Assembly (NCBI GenBank): GCA_021014325.1
Contig: CM037472.1
Span: forward strand, 34,806,234 to 34,870,233
Direction of reading: 5' to 3'
DNA: 64,000 nt
Origin: Plazaster borealis
Taxonomy: Eukaryota > Echinodermata > Asteroidea > Forcipulatida > Labidiasteridae
In this document: in pieces, positions 1 through 11,274 of the stretch
Layout of the letters: every line of letters begins with the position of its first letter
Position numbering within the stretch: position 1 is the stretch's first letter
Program-made: the position numbers and the translations under genes
Notes under the pieces: model-generated
The model's database searches: none
What the model was told of the DNA's origin: nothing
The model's input: the letters and a program-made list of their open reading frames with translations, nothing else

Positions 1-429
1 TTTTTCTTTTTCTCAGTTTGCTTAACAGTTTTTTAGTAAAAGATTTGTATTTGTTCTGATAGAGTATTTTAAAGTAGAAACATCCTGTATAACTTAGATA
101 TTCTTTAAATCGGCCCATTGTTTTAAGCAATTAAGCAGTTGTCCTTAAAATTTGATACATTTTATATCTTTGAAATATGGCATAGGCCCTACAAGAAATA
201 TTCATCAAATTTTAATCAACATCCTTTTTTTTCTTTTCATCGCTTGCAGTATTGTTACGCACAAAGGTGGAAATGTATGTTACTGGAAGTGGCCTTAAAA
301 AAAGGATGATAAAACTTTCTATCTGAAAATCAAAAGATGACAAAAGTGAAAGAACCTATCATAAACAACCATGGACTTAACAAGTTTCCTGAACCGAAGC
401 AAAACTGTTAATTTTACAATCCATGAGAG
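1..429. other. AT-rich intergenic sequence
   Basis: I see no coding pattern, RNA gene or recognisable repeat here. The stretch is AT-rich with short homopolymers. Confidence 0.5.
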
Positions 430-1502
430 CAGGAGCGGATACAGGGAGGCGTGGGCGTCAGCCCCCCCCCCACCCCCCCCCCAAAAAAAAAACCTTTTCT
501 ATTTTCTTTTTTAGTACTGCCTGTTTAAAAATTAGCCACAAGTGTGTGTGGTGTAAATTTTCCCACCAGAGACAGGATGGATTTCTTTGTCATACTATAC
601 CATTCACATTTTTTCTTTCTGCCAACATGAATCTTTCATATGTCACATGTCATTGTTTAGATTTGCAACAGTAACATAACATTTGAAACCTGATGTGCCA
701 ATTTGTCCGGGATAATACGACAGTTAGCTTGAATTTGAAAAAAACGATCTTACCCACTAGTGAATATGTGAATATGCATGAAACCAGATAATGCAGCGAC
801 CAGATCCAAACGTGAGATTTGTGGTATTACAATTTTCTTTGAGTAAAATTAGAAGATTGATATGGATCAAAAGTGCTTATAAAAAGTGTGTCTATTTCTC
901 TGTTTTAGGCAAACAGAGGCTTGATTTTTCACCCCTCAAAAGGCCTTAAGCTCAGAGCTTCCGCCAGGGGCTTCGCCCCCTGGACCCCCATCGGGCTTCA
1001 CACCTAGACCCCACCAGTAATGTTACAGTAACATTTTCCAGTAAATTTAGAAGAATGGATCAGAAGTGCTTAAAAAGTGTTTCTATTTCTCTGTTTTTGG
1101 TTAATTATAATGAAAATTGCACTATCATATCGTTTGTCTCACCATGGAGGAAGGATCCTCCTCACCCAACACTTTTTTGTCCCTGAATAAATATTAATTG
1201 TAGACTGCATTTTTTTTTTATAACTCAGGATGGCTGATTCAATGACTCCCAACTCGAAAATGATGATTAAATAATGATCTTGCTAAAACAAAATTGGTTA
1301 AAGTGGTCAGATCCTGCATGAGATCGCACCACAGAGCATCTAGAATCCTAACTGTTTCGGAGCATGTAGGCGGGCCCCTGAACCCATGCCGTTAGGGCTT
1401 CGAGTTACGCGTTCTCAGGCGCCACAAATTGCATTCACCCTTAATTTTGCTGCTTGGTACATTTTCACGCCCCCCGTTTGGAAAATCCTGGATCCGCCCC
1501 TG
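430..1502. mobile_element. hAT-like non-autonomous DNA transposon
   Basis: The left end reads CAGGAGCGGATACAGG. The right end reads CCTGGATCCGCCCCTG, which is its imperfect inverted complement. Both termini have the CAG...CTG form usual for hAT elements. The bases GAGAG lie immediately outside each end (425-429 and 1503-1507) and may be a target-site duplication, although hAT elements normally make 8 bp. The interior has no transposase frame. It holds poly-C/poly-A runs near 466-492 and a small hairpin (CAGGGGC-TTC-GCCCCCTG) near 965-982. Superfamily is inferred from the termini only. Confidence 0.55.
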
Positions 1503-1986
1503 GAGAGTTTATTGTTTTTTGTTCTAAATAGGACACCATCAAAATGAAAATGAGTAAACAAATTTGGCATGTCCTCTGCGTGTAGCACGAGTTACCGATG
1601 TTCGCCGCTGTCCCATGCATACAAAAGTAAAACAAAACAAAATAGTCAAAATACTATGAGGATCTAGCCTTGAATGTTGGTTGTTTAATACCTAGAGCAT
1701 ATAGTATGTAAAAAGACACCTTGAATTGTAGCACGAGTCACAGTGGAATAGCCCATAAGAATAATAGGCCTATATCATGTATGTTGGTCTTTTATTTAAG
1801 TGTCGCTTGTTCTATCTCTCTCTGAACCAAGTCCAAGTTTGATATGTAAATAACTAAAGCAAGGAGAGCTTTTCTAGGTCGTTCAAACATGCTAAAGCAC
1901 AACAGCTTGAGCGGGCCCCTGGACCCCACGCCGTAAATGATCCTGATGTCCCCCCCCCCCACATTTCAAGACGGATTGACGCCCCT
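1503..1986. other. Intergenic sequence with a second transposon-like end
   Basis: No gene is seen. Near 1950-1988 a poly-C run is followed by GACGGATTGACGCCCCTG, which resembles the right end of another hAT-like MITE. I could not find its left end. This terminus abuts the 5' break of the gypsy relic. Confidence 0.35.
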
Positions 1987-2946
1987 GCGGCGGATGTGAG
2001 GATTTGGTGCAGGAGATGTAATGTTTGTGCGAAACGGAAGCCGCCTGCTCGGAAGAGGCGTGCACCACTTAGGCAGTACCGAGTTGGAGCGCCTATGGAA
2101 AGAGTGGCGTTGGATCTCGTTGGCCCACTGCCGGAAACTGAAGGAGGAAACAAATGGGTGCTAGTTATCGCCGACCACTTCACCAAGTGGATAAAGGCGT
2201 GCCCCCTCCCAGACAGTACAGCTGAGACGGTAGCCAAAGCATTTGTAGAGAACTTTGTTTGCCGATATGGGGTGCCAAAAGAATTGCACTCCGACCAGGA
2301 TCGCAACTTGGAAGAAGACGTGTTTGCCGAAATGTGTAAGATATTGGGCATACGGAAGACCCGTACAGTGGCCTACAACCCAAAGTCCGATGGACTTGTG
2401 GAGAGATACAACAAAACACTTATCAATACCGTGTCAATGATGCTGGACCCCGATCGTAACCAGAAGGACTGGGACCAGCAGCTTCCCTTCGCTACGTTTG
2501 CATACAGGTCGGTACAGCAAGAATCTACGGGAGAGACTCCAAATATGCTCATGCTGGGCAGGGAGGTAATGCTCCCAGTGGACCTCACTACTGAAGTGCC
2601 TCTTCCTGAAGAGGCTATGAAACCTAAGACATTTTATGGAGACGAATTGAGCAGGAGGATGAAAGAGGCCCACGAAAGAGCCAGAGAACAAACGAAGACT
2701 AGTGCTAGACTCCAAAAACAGTAATATGACAGGAAGGTTGAAGGAGCAGGCTACAATGTAGGTGATTTCATCTGGCTATTTAACCCGGCAAAGAAGAAAT
2801 GGGTTTCGCCCAAGTTGGTTTCTAAATGGGAAGGGCCATACCTTATTGTAAAGAAGCTTTCCGATGTGAACTACAGGATTCAGAGTAAACCCAGAGGAAA
2901 GATGCTTGTGGTTCATTTCGATCGGATGAAGCCATACAGAAGATAG
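1987..2946 (+). pseudogene. Ty3/gypsy retrotransposon integrase, 5'-truncated
   Basis: This is the C-terminal part of a Ty3/gypsy Pol protein. It starts inside the HHCC zinc finger (CRRCNVCAKRK). The DDE core follows: an Asp in the DLVGPLPETEGG segment, an Asp in HSDQDRN and a Glu in DGLVERYNKTL. The distal part reads on as a GPY/F-type module (KWEGPYLIV, then FDRMKPYR) that tethers integrase to DNA in this family. An in-frame TAA at 2722-2724 cuts the frame after ARLQKQ, and the same frame continues to a TAG at 2944-2946. Gag, protease, RT and RNase H are missing, so the copy is dead. It is followed within 40 bp by BEL/Pao sequence. Confidence 0.9.
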
Positions 2947-2978
2947 ACAAAGTCTTTACCACCAAAGTTTCCACACAA

Positions 2979-5976
2979 ATGGCATACATTGACCAGCAAT
3001 TACGACCACATAATGTCATGATGAAAATCGTGAAGGTTCTTCTTCATGGCCCAGCTGGACACATTGCCACGTATGCTGTCCTGAATGATGGTTCCATGCG
3101 TACTATGGTTCTTTCCCCTGCAGTCCAACAGCTTATTAGTTATCCAGAGAAAAGGACAGCATCCTCCTCTCCACATAGTCCGGCAAGACGCATTCCGACG
3201 TGAGGGATAATCCATTGATATTCATGTATCTCCTGTTGACAGTCCCAACATCAAATTCCTCATCAAAGGAGCATTTACCACTGATAGACTTTGCCTTTCG
3301 GAGTGCACCTACCCAACCAAAGATTTACAGAATCGCTTGCCACATCTGCGTGGTGTTGGATTATCTCCGATCAACAAAGCTGCTCCCTTGACCTTGATTG
3401 GGTCAGACTACGCTGACCTTATCATTCCCCAACAGCCTGTCAAGTTTGGACCAAATGGTGCACCGGTAGCCATCCACACCAAATTGGGATGGACACTGCA
3501 GGGACCAGCTGGAATTCTCAGAGAACAGTTCCATGAGCAAAAGTGCTACAAGTCATCAGTCCTCCCTGAAACCAAAGATATCATGCAACATGTAGAGAGA
3601 CTGTGGCAAACAGATGTCCTGCCTTTTAGTAACGAAAAGACAGCAACTCGGTCAAAGCTAGACCATCAGGCAATCAACTTGCTTGAAGCTGACACTGTTC
3701 GAGTAGATGACAAGGGTACTCATCGTTATGCCACACCCCTGTTGCGTGCCAATGATGGTGTTTAGTTCCATGGCGACAAGTACATGGTCATGGCCAGCCT
3801 GAAGCGGACTGAAAGACAGCTGCAAAAGAAGCCAGAACTTGCAAAAATACACAATGAGCAAATCAGGAAGCTAGTAGACGCAGGCTTCGTTAAAATCCTT
3901 AGCCACACTGAAGCACAATCAACAGATGAGTCATGGTATTTTCCACACCGTATTGTTGAACACAACGGAAAGCACCGTCTCGTTTTGAACTGCTCATTCG
4001 AACATGATGGTGAAGTCCTGAACGATCACCTCATGCCAGGACCTAACCTTGGTGCTTCTCTTCTCGGAGTTTTCCTGGAGATTCCGGCAGTATCCAGTAG
4101 CCATTTCCGGGGACATCAAAGCGATGTTTCACCGAGTTCAACTCCTACAACGGGACAAACCTCTCATTCGATTTATTTGGAGAAACATGAACAGAGAGGC
4201 AGAACCAGATGTGCACGAATGGCAAGGGCTCCCCTTTGGAACAACATGCAGCCCTTGTTGTGCTACCTTTGCTTTGCGTAAGCATGTCTTTGACAACCAG
4301 CAGGGATACGAAGGTGTTGCACATGCCATTGAGAACTCATTCTATGTGGACAACTGCCCAGATAGTGTCCCTACTACTTCAGAGGCCAGGGAGCTTGTTG
4401 CAAAGATGAGAGATCTACTTGCATCTGGTGGTTTTAACATCCGTCAATGGGCAAGTAACATTCCAGAAGTTGTGCAAGACCTACCCATAGAAGCTCAATC
4501 AGAAGGTTATGAGCTGTGGCTTACATTCGGTCAGAATGACTCCCCTGATGCGACACTTGGACTGCGATGGCAGTGTGACACCGATGAGCTCAGCTACAAG
4601 CATAGGCCCATCAGATACCAGATACTCAACATGAGAACAGTTTACAAGGTTCTGGCCAGCCAGTATGACCCGATTGGCTACCTAGCACCCTTTACCGCAC
4701 GTGCTAAGATCCTAGTCCAAGACCTGTGGAAATCCAAGAGAGACTGGGGCAAACCGATAGAGCCAGGTAACATCCTCACAGATGGAAGACTTGGGAAAGT
4801 GAACTCGAAGACCTTCCTCTCCTTCGCCTACCGAGGTGTTACACTAAGCCTGACATCAATCCCGCAACTATTTCCAGGCAAACCCATATCTTCTGCGATG
4901 CACCAGAAATAATCTATGGCTCAGTCGCATATCTACGCACAGAGGATGTAGAAGGAGATATCCACACAAACTTCATCATGTCAAGGTCCAGGGTGGCACC
5001 TAAACGACAACTCTCTATGCCACGCCTTGAACTCTCAGCAGCGTTGACCGGTGCTCAGTTAGCAGACTTACTTGGGAAGGAGTTGACCATGCCAATTCAA
5101 AAGATCATCATGTGGAGTGACTCGGACTCCTGCAGATACAAGGTGTTTGTTGGAACTCGTGTGTCTGAAATCCAGACTCTCACTGATGTACAAAACTGGC
5201 ACTACGTTGACACTGCAAACAATCCAGCTGATGACATCACCCGCGGCAAGTCCGTAGCAGAACTGTGCCTAGAATCAAGATGGAATAATAGTCCTACATT
5301 TCTTTCTCAGCCACCTCATCAATGGCCATTGAGCCCATTCACCAATCAACCATTTACCGAGGACCCTGCCGAACTGAAGAAGTCAACTTTCTGCGGAGCA
5401 GTGATGGTCCAGGCCCCACTGATACCTGACCTTGAAACCTACCAGAGCTGGAATAACCTTATCCAGGCAGGAAGTCTCAGCCTTGAAGTCAGGAAAGGAG
5501 CTGCAGTCAGGGAGCCGATTGGCACAACTGGATCCTGAGTTTGACCAGTCCTCTGGACTAATCCTCTGGACTAAGACGACTTCGTTGAGCAGAGGAACTC
5601 TCTCTTGATACCAAGCGCCCCATCGTGCTTGATCCTAGTCATCACATCACCAAGCTACTCATTAAAGAGTACGATGAGAAACTTTTCTACCCTGGGTCAG
5701 AATGCATTCTTGGAGAAATTAGACGTAAGTTCTGGATCCTACGTGGCCGAGAGGCAATCCGCCATCACCAACGCCAGTGTGTCAACTGTCGTAAATGGCG
5801 TGCCAAACCTGAAATACCTAAGATGGCTGACCTACCACCATCAAAACTTCGACTCTTCTAGCCAGTATTCTATTCAACAGGGGTAGACTGTTTCGGCCCG
5901 ATGACAGTGAAGATTGGTCGCCGAACTGAGAAACGATGGGGAATCGTATTCAAATGTATGACTACACGAGCAGTGC
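2979..5976 (+). pseudogene. BEL/Pao retrotransposon pol: protease, RT, RNase H, start of integrase
   Basis: The domains lie in BEL/Pao order. An aspartic-protease-like segment (LLHGPAGHIATYAVLNDGS, 2979-3205) is followed by the linker to RT (GSDYADLIIP, LGWTLQGPAG). The RT fingers and palm come next (HNGKHRLVLNCSF; LPFGTTCSPC), with the catalytic box YVDN at 4343-4354 where YVDD is expected. An RNase H-like part (PKRQLSMPRLELSAAL, 4978-5538) and the integrase zinc-binding HHCC domain (HHQRQCVNCRKW) follow. Breaks: stop at 3763-3765, frame change near 4050-4100, frame change after about 4800, stop at 5536-5538, stop at 5859-5861. No gag or LTR is seen. The integrase core is split by a solo LTR. 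Confidence 0.9.
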
Positions 5977-6743
5977 TGTAGCGGATTAAATTCACCGCCA
6001 GTAGAAATTAGGAATACGAACAACTAAAATCACTAAGAGAAATCGAGAACAGAATAATTGAAACAAGATGGAAACGAAATGCCGATACATAGTTATATTT
6101 TATCCCTTAACGGGACCATCCAAACAACGTATACCAAATGACAAGGCTTTTTGCCACAAAGGAAAATACTAAACAAAGTCTGGCAAAGCAAAGATTTCGG
6201 GACACTCCTAAACTAAAATAAATAAATGGTATTACCTTAATAATGGTCGGATGACTGGCTGCAACTTATACAACTTAAACAACCCAACTTTATACAGAAA
6301 AACTAACACCCAGCCTCCGACCACAACCTCCTGCTCCCTGCCAAGGACAAGACTGCCACACCGAGCTCTAAGGCCCAGTGGTTTTATTAGAGTGGTCTGT
6401 AAGATTAACAATAACCATTAACTGCATTCCTTCTCCCAGATAGGGAGAACTGGACTGGAATGTCTAATTATTACAAGACAATTACAAATAACTGCATTCC
6501 TTCTCCCAGACCGAGAAATTGGAATGACTCTTAAATATTACAAGACAATAACTGCATTCCTTCTCCCAGACCGAGAAACTGGAATGACTCTTAAATATTA
6601 CAAGACAATAACCAATAACTGCATTCCTTCTCCCCGACTGAGAAACTGGAATGACTCTTAAATATTACAAGACAATAACCAATAACTGCATTCCTTCTCC
6701 CCGACTGAGAAACTGGAATGACTCTTAATCATCTTATCCATCA
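5977..6743 (+). mobile_element. Solo LTR inserted in the BEL/Pao integrase
   Basis: The insert begins TGTAGCGG and ends ATCCATCA, so it has the TG...CA ends of an LTR. CAGTGC is repeated on both sides (5971-5976 and 6744-6749). Removing the insert plus one repeat restores the integrase reading frame across TTRAVHLDLL, which fixes the boundaries. No internal coding sequence remains, as expected for a solo LTR left by LTR-LTR recombination. Orientation is assumed. The 3' half carries a tandem repeat. Confidence 0.85.
6417..6728. repeat. Tandem repeat of about 65 bp inside the solo LTR
   Basis: About five units share the core TAACTGCATTCCTTCTCCC, then GAGAAACTGGAATGACTCTTAA and ATTACAAGACAATAACC. 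The last two units are nearly identical, while the first is the most diverged and has an extra GGGAGAACTGGACTGG segment. Such arrays within LTRs can be transcriptional modules, but nothing here proves that. Confidence 0.85.
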
Positions 6744-7487
6744 CAGTGCACCTAGACCTGTTGGAAAGCATGTACACAGACGCCTTTCTGATGTCCTTTA
6801 GACGCTTTGTAGCTCGCCGAGGTAAGCCTTACAAACTCCTCTCAGACTGTGGAACAAACTTCAAAGGTGGTGAAGCTGAGCTGAGAGACACCCTCGCTTC
6901 GATGGAGCCAACTCTTGCCCAGAAACTTGCTGACTACAATTTGCGTTTCCAATTCAATCCTCCAAACGCTCCTCATTTTGGAGGTGTCTGGGAGAGAGTA
7001 GTCAAGTCTGCCAAGGATGGGCAGCGAGCTGCACTTGGAGACCAATCAGTACCCGAGCCTGTACTTCAGACTGTACTGGCTAAGGTTGAAGGAATCTTTA
7101 ACTCCAAACCCTTGGGCTATGTATCTTCAGACATTGCCGACATTGATCCGATGACTCCCAATATGCTGCTGATGGGGCGGCTTGATCCATCACTTCCTCA
7201 GGTGGTCTACACTGCAGACGACCTCCTCAGTAAGAGACGGTGGCGCCACAGTCAGGTACTTGCAGATCAATTCTGGACACACTTCATCATTGTACTACCT
7301 ACCTGATCTTCAACTCCGTCGCAAGTGGCAAAAGGATGCAAGGGAGCTAGTTTGTCGTGATGTCGTCATGATAGTTGACCCCAAGCTCATCAGAGCTCAG
7401 TGGCCTGTTGGACGAGTGATTGAAACGTACCCTGGAGCAGACGGACGTGTGAGGGCGGCAAAGGTTCGAGTGAAAGATCGAGTGCAG
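6744..7487 (+). pseudogene. BEL/Pao integrase core and C-terminal domain (continuation)
   Basis: This continues the integrase after the LTR insertion: an Asp in LLSDCGTNF, then the Glu in PHFGGVWERVVKSAK. The C-terminal domain common in BEL/Pao polyproteins follows (LRRKWQKDARELVCRDVVMI; WPVGRVIETYPGADG). A frame change lies near 7290-7310. Recognisable sequence stops near 7487 at a poly-G run, where the element is broken off and no 3' LTR is recognised. Confidence 0.88.
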
Positions 7488-8229
7488 GGGGGGGGGCGGA
7501 CACGATATTTCGCAATTCTTTTAATTTTTACACTAACGCGAATGGATTAAATTAGATAAAAGTAAGGCAGTATTTTACCAATTATATATGTATAGTTTAT
7601 TTTCCAGGTTTTTGGAGTGGAATAAAATGCAAATATTTGACAAATATATCTAGAAAATACTATTTTGAAAATGCATTCGTCACTCCAACATCAGGTGCAT
7701 GGCCAGGCAACAGCACCATACCGTTAATCAATGTATAATATTGCTTTGAACGAAAATTTCGACACCCCAAAAAACAGTGTCACAAAACGCGACGAAAGTG
7801 AAAAATTGAACCATTCTACCCCCGAGTTTTTTCAAGTTCTTGTTTAAATATATATTCATAAATACCCCCAGACAGTTTCGCTATTCCTATTGGTGGAGAG
7901 CACGTCACGTAGGGGTGTTTAAACGGCTGATAAAGCCACAGCTGGAGCTGTTTAAGACCGGCTGGCTTCGCGTGTTGGGTGCGCACGCTCATTTACGCCA
8001 ATTTACTTACGCGAAACGCAGTACATAGCTATTAGTATACCCGCGCGTAATATTTTTGTACACGCGCGTACACAAAAACCAACGCGCACAAAACAGAATT
8101 TTACAAAAGTTTTTGAAATGTACAAACTTCGAAAATTCGCTGAACAAACAGAATGTCAGAGATTGTCTTTTTACCACCGATTTTCCTTATTCTTTCACAT
8201 TTTAACAAAAAGGCATTTATGAATGGGAA
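7488..8229. other. Intergenic, no gene recognised
   Basis: This follows the poly-G break of the BEL relic. It holds only short spurious frames and a CpG-containing stretch near 8038-8095. I see nothing assignable. Confidence 0.4.
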
Positions 8230-8600
8230 TAAATGAGCAACACAATGGGCAACCCTAACAATAGCCCTGAGCCTGCCAACCACTCAACCAATCAGAGCAT
8301 CGATTGACTCACACTGGATCCTCTGAACCCCTATAAATAAGCCCACTCATCTCTTACCTCTTCAGTCTCCTGACGATGACTAGAGCAAGCTAGTCGAAAC
8401 GTTGAGACCAATCCAAGAACTGACTCCGCGGTAGTACAGTTAATTACGATCCTATAAGCTAAAGTAGTAGTCCCAGCCTATTTCTTTACCTTCCGCCCAG
8501 GTAATAGTTAATAAACAGGACAGTTCTTTTCAGAACTGAGAAGTCTCCCGAACACCCGAACAATCTACTCCGCGGTAGTAGAATTAAGCAAGACAGTTCT
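8230..8600 (+). promoter_or_regulatory. LTR-like promoter with hammerhead-like motif
   Basis: A CCAAT box (CCAATCAG, about 8288) is followed by a TATA box (CTATAAATAA, 8331-8340) and an initiator-like TTCAGTC (8361-8367) at the normal distance of about 30 bp. The predicted transcript would begin with GTCTC CTGACGA, a 6-bp stem (GACTAG/CTAGTC) and GAAAC, then GTT GAGAC. GTCTC can pair with GAGAC. CTGANGA plus GAAAC with a stem between them matches the hammerhead ribozyme core. AATAAA near 8510 could be a polyadenylation signal. Together these look like one retroelement LTR, but its ends are not defined. Confidence 0.5.
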
Positions 8601-8716
8601 CTAAGAACAACTCTACCTGGCAAGTAGATACACACATGGTGTTACCGCAAACCAAATATATTGATACCTCACCATGCAATGCCTCAAATCCTATATGATA
8701 AATGAGTAGTGACTCA

Positions 8717-8836
8717 TTCTTAAACGGCCGTTTAAAACCTTGCAGGGTCGCGGCCGTGCGATAAAGGCCCTCGCCTTCGGCTCGGGCCTTTATCACACGG
8801 CCGCGACCCTGCCGGTTTTTAACGGCCGTTTAAGAA
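8717..8836. repeat. GC-rich long hairpin
   Basis: Two arms of roughly 53 bp form an almost complete inverted repeat around a loop (TCGCCTTCGGCTC). The outer part is TTCTTAAACGGCCGTTTAA on both sides and the inner part is GGGTCGCGGCCGTG...GATAAAGGCCC. The block is far richer in GC than its surroundings. It is probably a fold-back MITE or the end of a larger one. It encodes nothing. Confidence 0.85.
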
Positions 8837-9540
8837 CTCGTCGCATCTCTTTTATTCCCTTAGTTTTCTAACATTGTGAAGTTTTAAAAAAAAATCCACC
8901 CATTCTACCCAATCGATTTTTATGATTTTCAAAATGTAACGTTCGAATTAAATAGTAACTTCCGTTATCGGATTATGTGTGGACCAGTCGGCGTCCGGAG
9001 TTTGTGTGTGTTGGTATGGTATACCGAGCAGACAGGGTGACAAACCGTGTACATGTACATGTACATGAGATCAGCGTAGCCGGCGCCGGCGGCGCGGAAC
9101 AACAACCCACGCAAACTAATCTAGCCCGGGGTGCTGCGCATGGCTTTAAACGGCCACACAAAGGATGCGCTGCATGAATAGAGATCAATGACTGCATGCT
9201 CATGAATGAGACGAGTATCAACGTTGATGGCGCCTTTTTCTTTTTCTGTGTCCGCCCCCCTCCCCCCGATCGAGTGTATACCAGACCACTCGCTCGACTT
9301 GTGAGACTGCCTGAGATCACCGACGAGGGGATTGATGATGTTTAAGATAAGGGACAGATGAACATTGACATACTTGAGACCTTCTTGTTTACACATTGGG
9401 ATCCAAATGTGGGGGCGGCTGTACGAAAGTGCCCCATATGCATAGCGCCCTCAAGCGTTCATTTATGTATACCTAGCAATCATTCCAATCAATCTTTAAC
9501 TATGTTTGTTCCGCTGTGATTGTGCTCCAAATTTACCTGA
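8837..9540. other. Intergenic, no gene recognised
   Basis: The stretch contains an alternating GTACATGTACATGTACATG run (9049-9066) and a GC-rich CGGCGCCGGCGGCGCGG segment. Several short overlapping frames exist on both strands. None has a family motif, and I treat them as chance. Confidence 0.4.
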
Positions 9541-9570
9541 AACGCACGGGAATAGGAATTCCCGTGCGTT
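9541..9570. repeat. Perfect 13-bp stem hairpin
   Basis: AACGCACGGGAAT and ATTCCCGTGCGTT flank a 4-base loop (AGGA). There is no T-run that would suggest a terminator and no gene to serve. Confidence 0.8.
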
Positions 9571-10961
9571 CTTGATTAAACAACCACGGTTTACCACAGT
9601 CACCAGCTGATCCCATACCAAGTTCAACCTGAATAATTATCACCTGATTGACCTCAAATTACTGTGTTCCTTGTGTGATTCCTGAATAAACAATCAATCA
9701 TAAGCTGCTCAAATCAGTTTAATCGCTGCCATTGTCTCTGTGTGCTACCCCATTGAACCTCCTAACATTTACCCTCTACGGGTGAACCGTCACTTCGTCA
9801 CAGATCCCTAACTCAATTTAACTAGGGTTTCTTTTTAGGTACTAACTGCATTCTATTTCGTTTTTGAGCACATAATATGATTTCGTTCTTGTCATTCAGG
9901 TTCGTTTTAGTCATTCTATTTCTCTAATAGGAATTTAAAAATACATTTTCACAGTTCTATATACAGTTGACTTTATACTACTCCTATTTACAATTAATTA
10001 TATTGAATGATTGACCAACCTCTCGCTGCTGGTTTTATGAAATTGAATGATCTTTGCAACCTAATAAATTTGAATGATGTTATTTGACCAATGAATGCCA
10101 ACTCATGAAATTGATTTACTCCTGTTGACTTGCTGAAGCAACGGAGCATTCATCTTCAAACGAAATTGAATAAGCCAGGTGTTTAATTGAATGAGTTTTG
10201 TTGAAATTTGCTGGGAAAACCTATATTTTAAACCATTTATATTGAAGGTAACCAAGCCAGCGCAGCTGATAATTCACCCCACAATATAATAAAAGCAGTT
10301 AGTTAAAACTACAGTATAGCCGTATCTTGCAGCAAGACTCGAGTTTCCCAAGACCTAATTGATGATAGCGCCCTCTCGCAGGAACATTGTGACAAATCAA
10401 AACGAGAAGGTCTTGCACCAAGGCTAGCATAATATACGGCATGACCGTAGTCTTGGTCCAAGACGTCACTATCTCATACTCGTGATAACCCGACAGAGAG
10501 CGCGCTTTTCTTCTCGAATTCATCGCGTTTGGAAACCCGATAGAGGGAGCGATTTTCTTTATTTGCGTCTTGGGTATTCTGTTTTAGAGGGCGCGGCCAA
10601 GTTATGGTAATGAGGCATCAAGTCATGTATTATTCATATTAGTGACTGAATGACAAGCGTGTAAGACCTGCAAGATGTGAAAGGTCATGAGGTCGTCGAC
10701 ACGAGCATGACATTGTGTGCAGTGCATGCTCGCATGAACTCTCGTTTTGATTGACCACCATGGCTTCTTCATCGCATTATCAACGCATTTATCAAGTGAT
10801 TCTGAAATTTTCCAGCTAAATTATATGCTTGCAGTCGATTAGGTTGATCGGTTGGTCACTGTTATAAACGCATGGCAATTCATGTATAATTCACGAAAAG
10901 GTGCAAACTGGATCGTTGATTGGTCCCCGGAAAGTCGGGGGGAAAACAATGAAACACTTAA
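9571..10961. other. Intergenic with a dispersed repeat
   Basis: The stretch 9835-10010 (CGTTCTTGTCATTCAGGTTCG, CTACTCCTATTTACAATT) is related to 50640-50830 in the palindrome spacer. Segments near 10330-10600 and 11290-11520 share AGCGCCCTCT and CCAAGAC words and may be relics of one short repeat. No gene is seen. Confidence 0.4.
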
Positions 10962-11270
10962 AGGTATTGTAAACCTTTTGTGTGATTCAACATATGCACG
11001 AACAAACAAACCTGTGAATATTTGAGCTTAATTGGTCACCGAGATCACGAGAAAATAGTGAAAAGAGACCTTATGTGTTTTCTGTTTTTTTCAAAATATC
11101 GCGCGTGATAAAAACTATTGTTTTACTCATTTCCCAGAAACGATAGCATTTTAGGCAGAAATATTTTAAGGAACCCTTTCAACCATTACTTACTTTAAAT
11201 CATGTAAGTTGTGTGTGAATCTGTCAACATTTGTGCTTTTCGATCTTACCAATAGTGTACAGGGCCTAAT
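10962..11270. mobile_element. Diverged TTAA MITE
   Basis: TTAA flanks both ends (10958-10961 and 11271-11274). The left end AGGTATTGTAAACC and the right end near AATAGTGTACAGGGCC follow the pattern of the TTAA MITE family seen better preserved at 31516 and 53108. It also shares the ATATGCA...CCTGTGAATATTTGAGCTTAATTGGTCACCGAG segment with that family. It is shorter and more diverged. Confidence 0.6.
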
Positions 11271-11274
11271 TTAA

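Noticed and set aside
423..674. 83-codon plus-strand frame
   Set aside because: It translates a poly-C/poly-A tract inside a hAT-like element and has no family motif.
9049..9066. GTACATGTACATG as a regulatory operator
   Set aside because: It is a short simple repeat with no adjacent gene.
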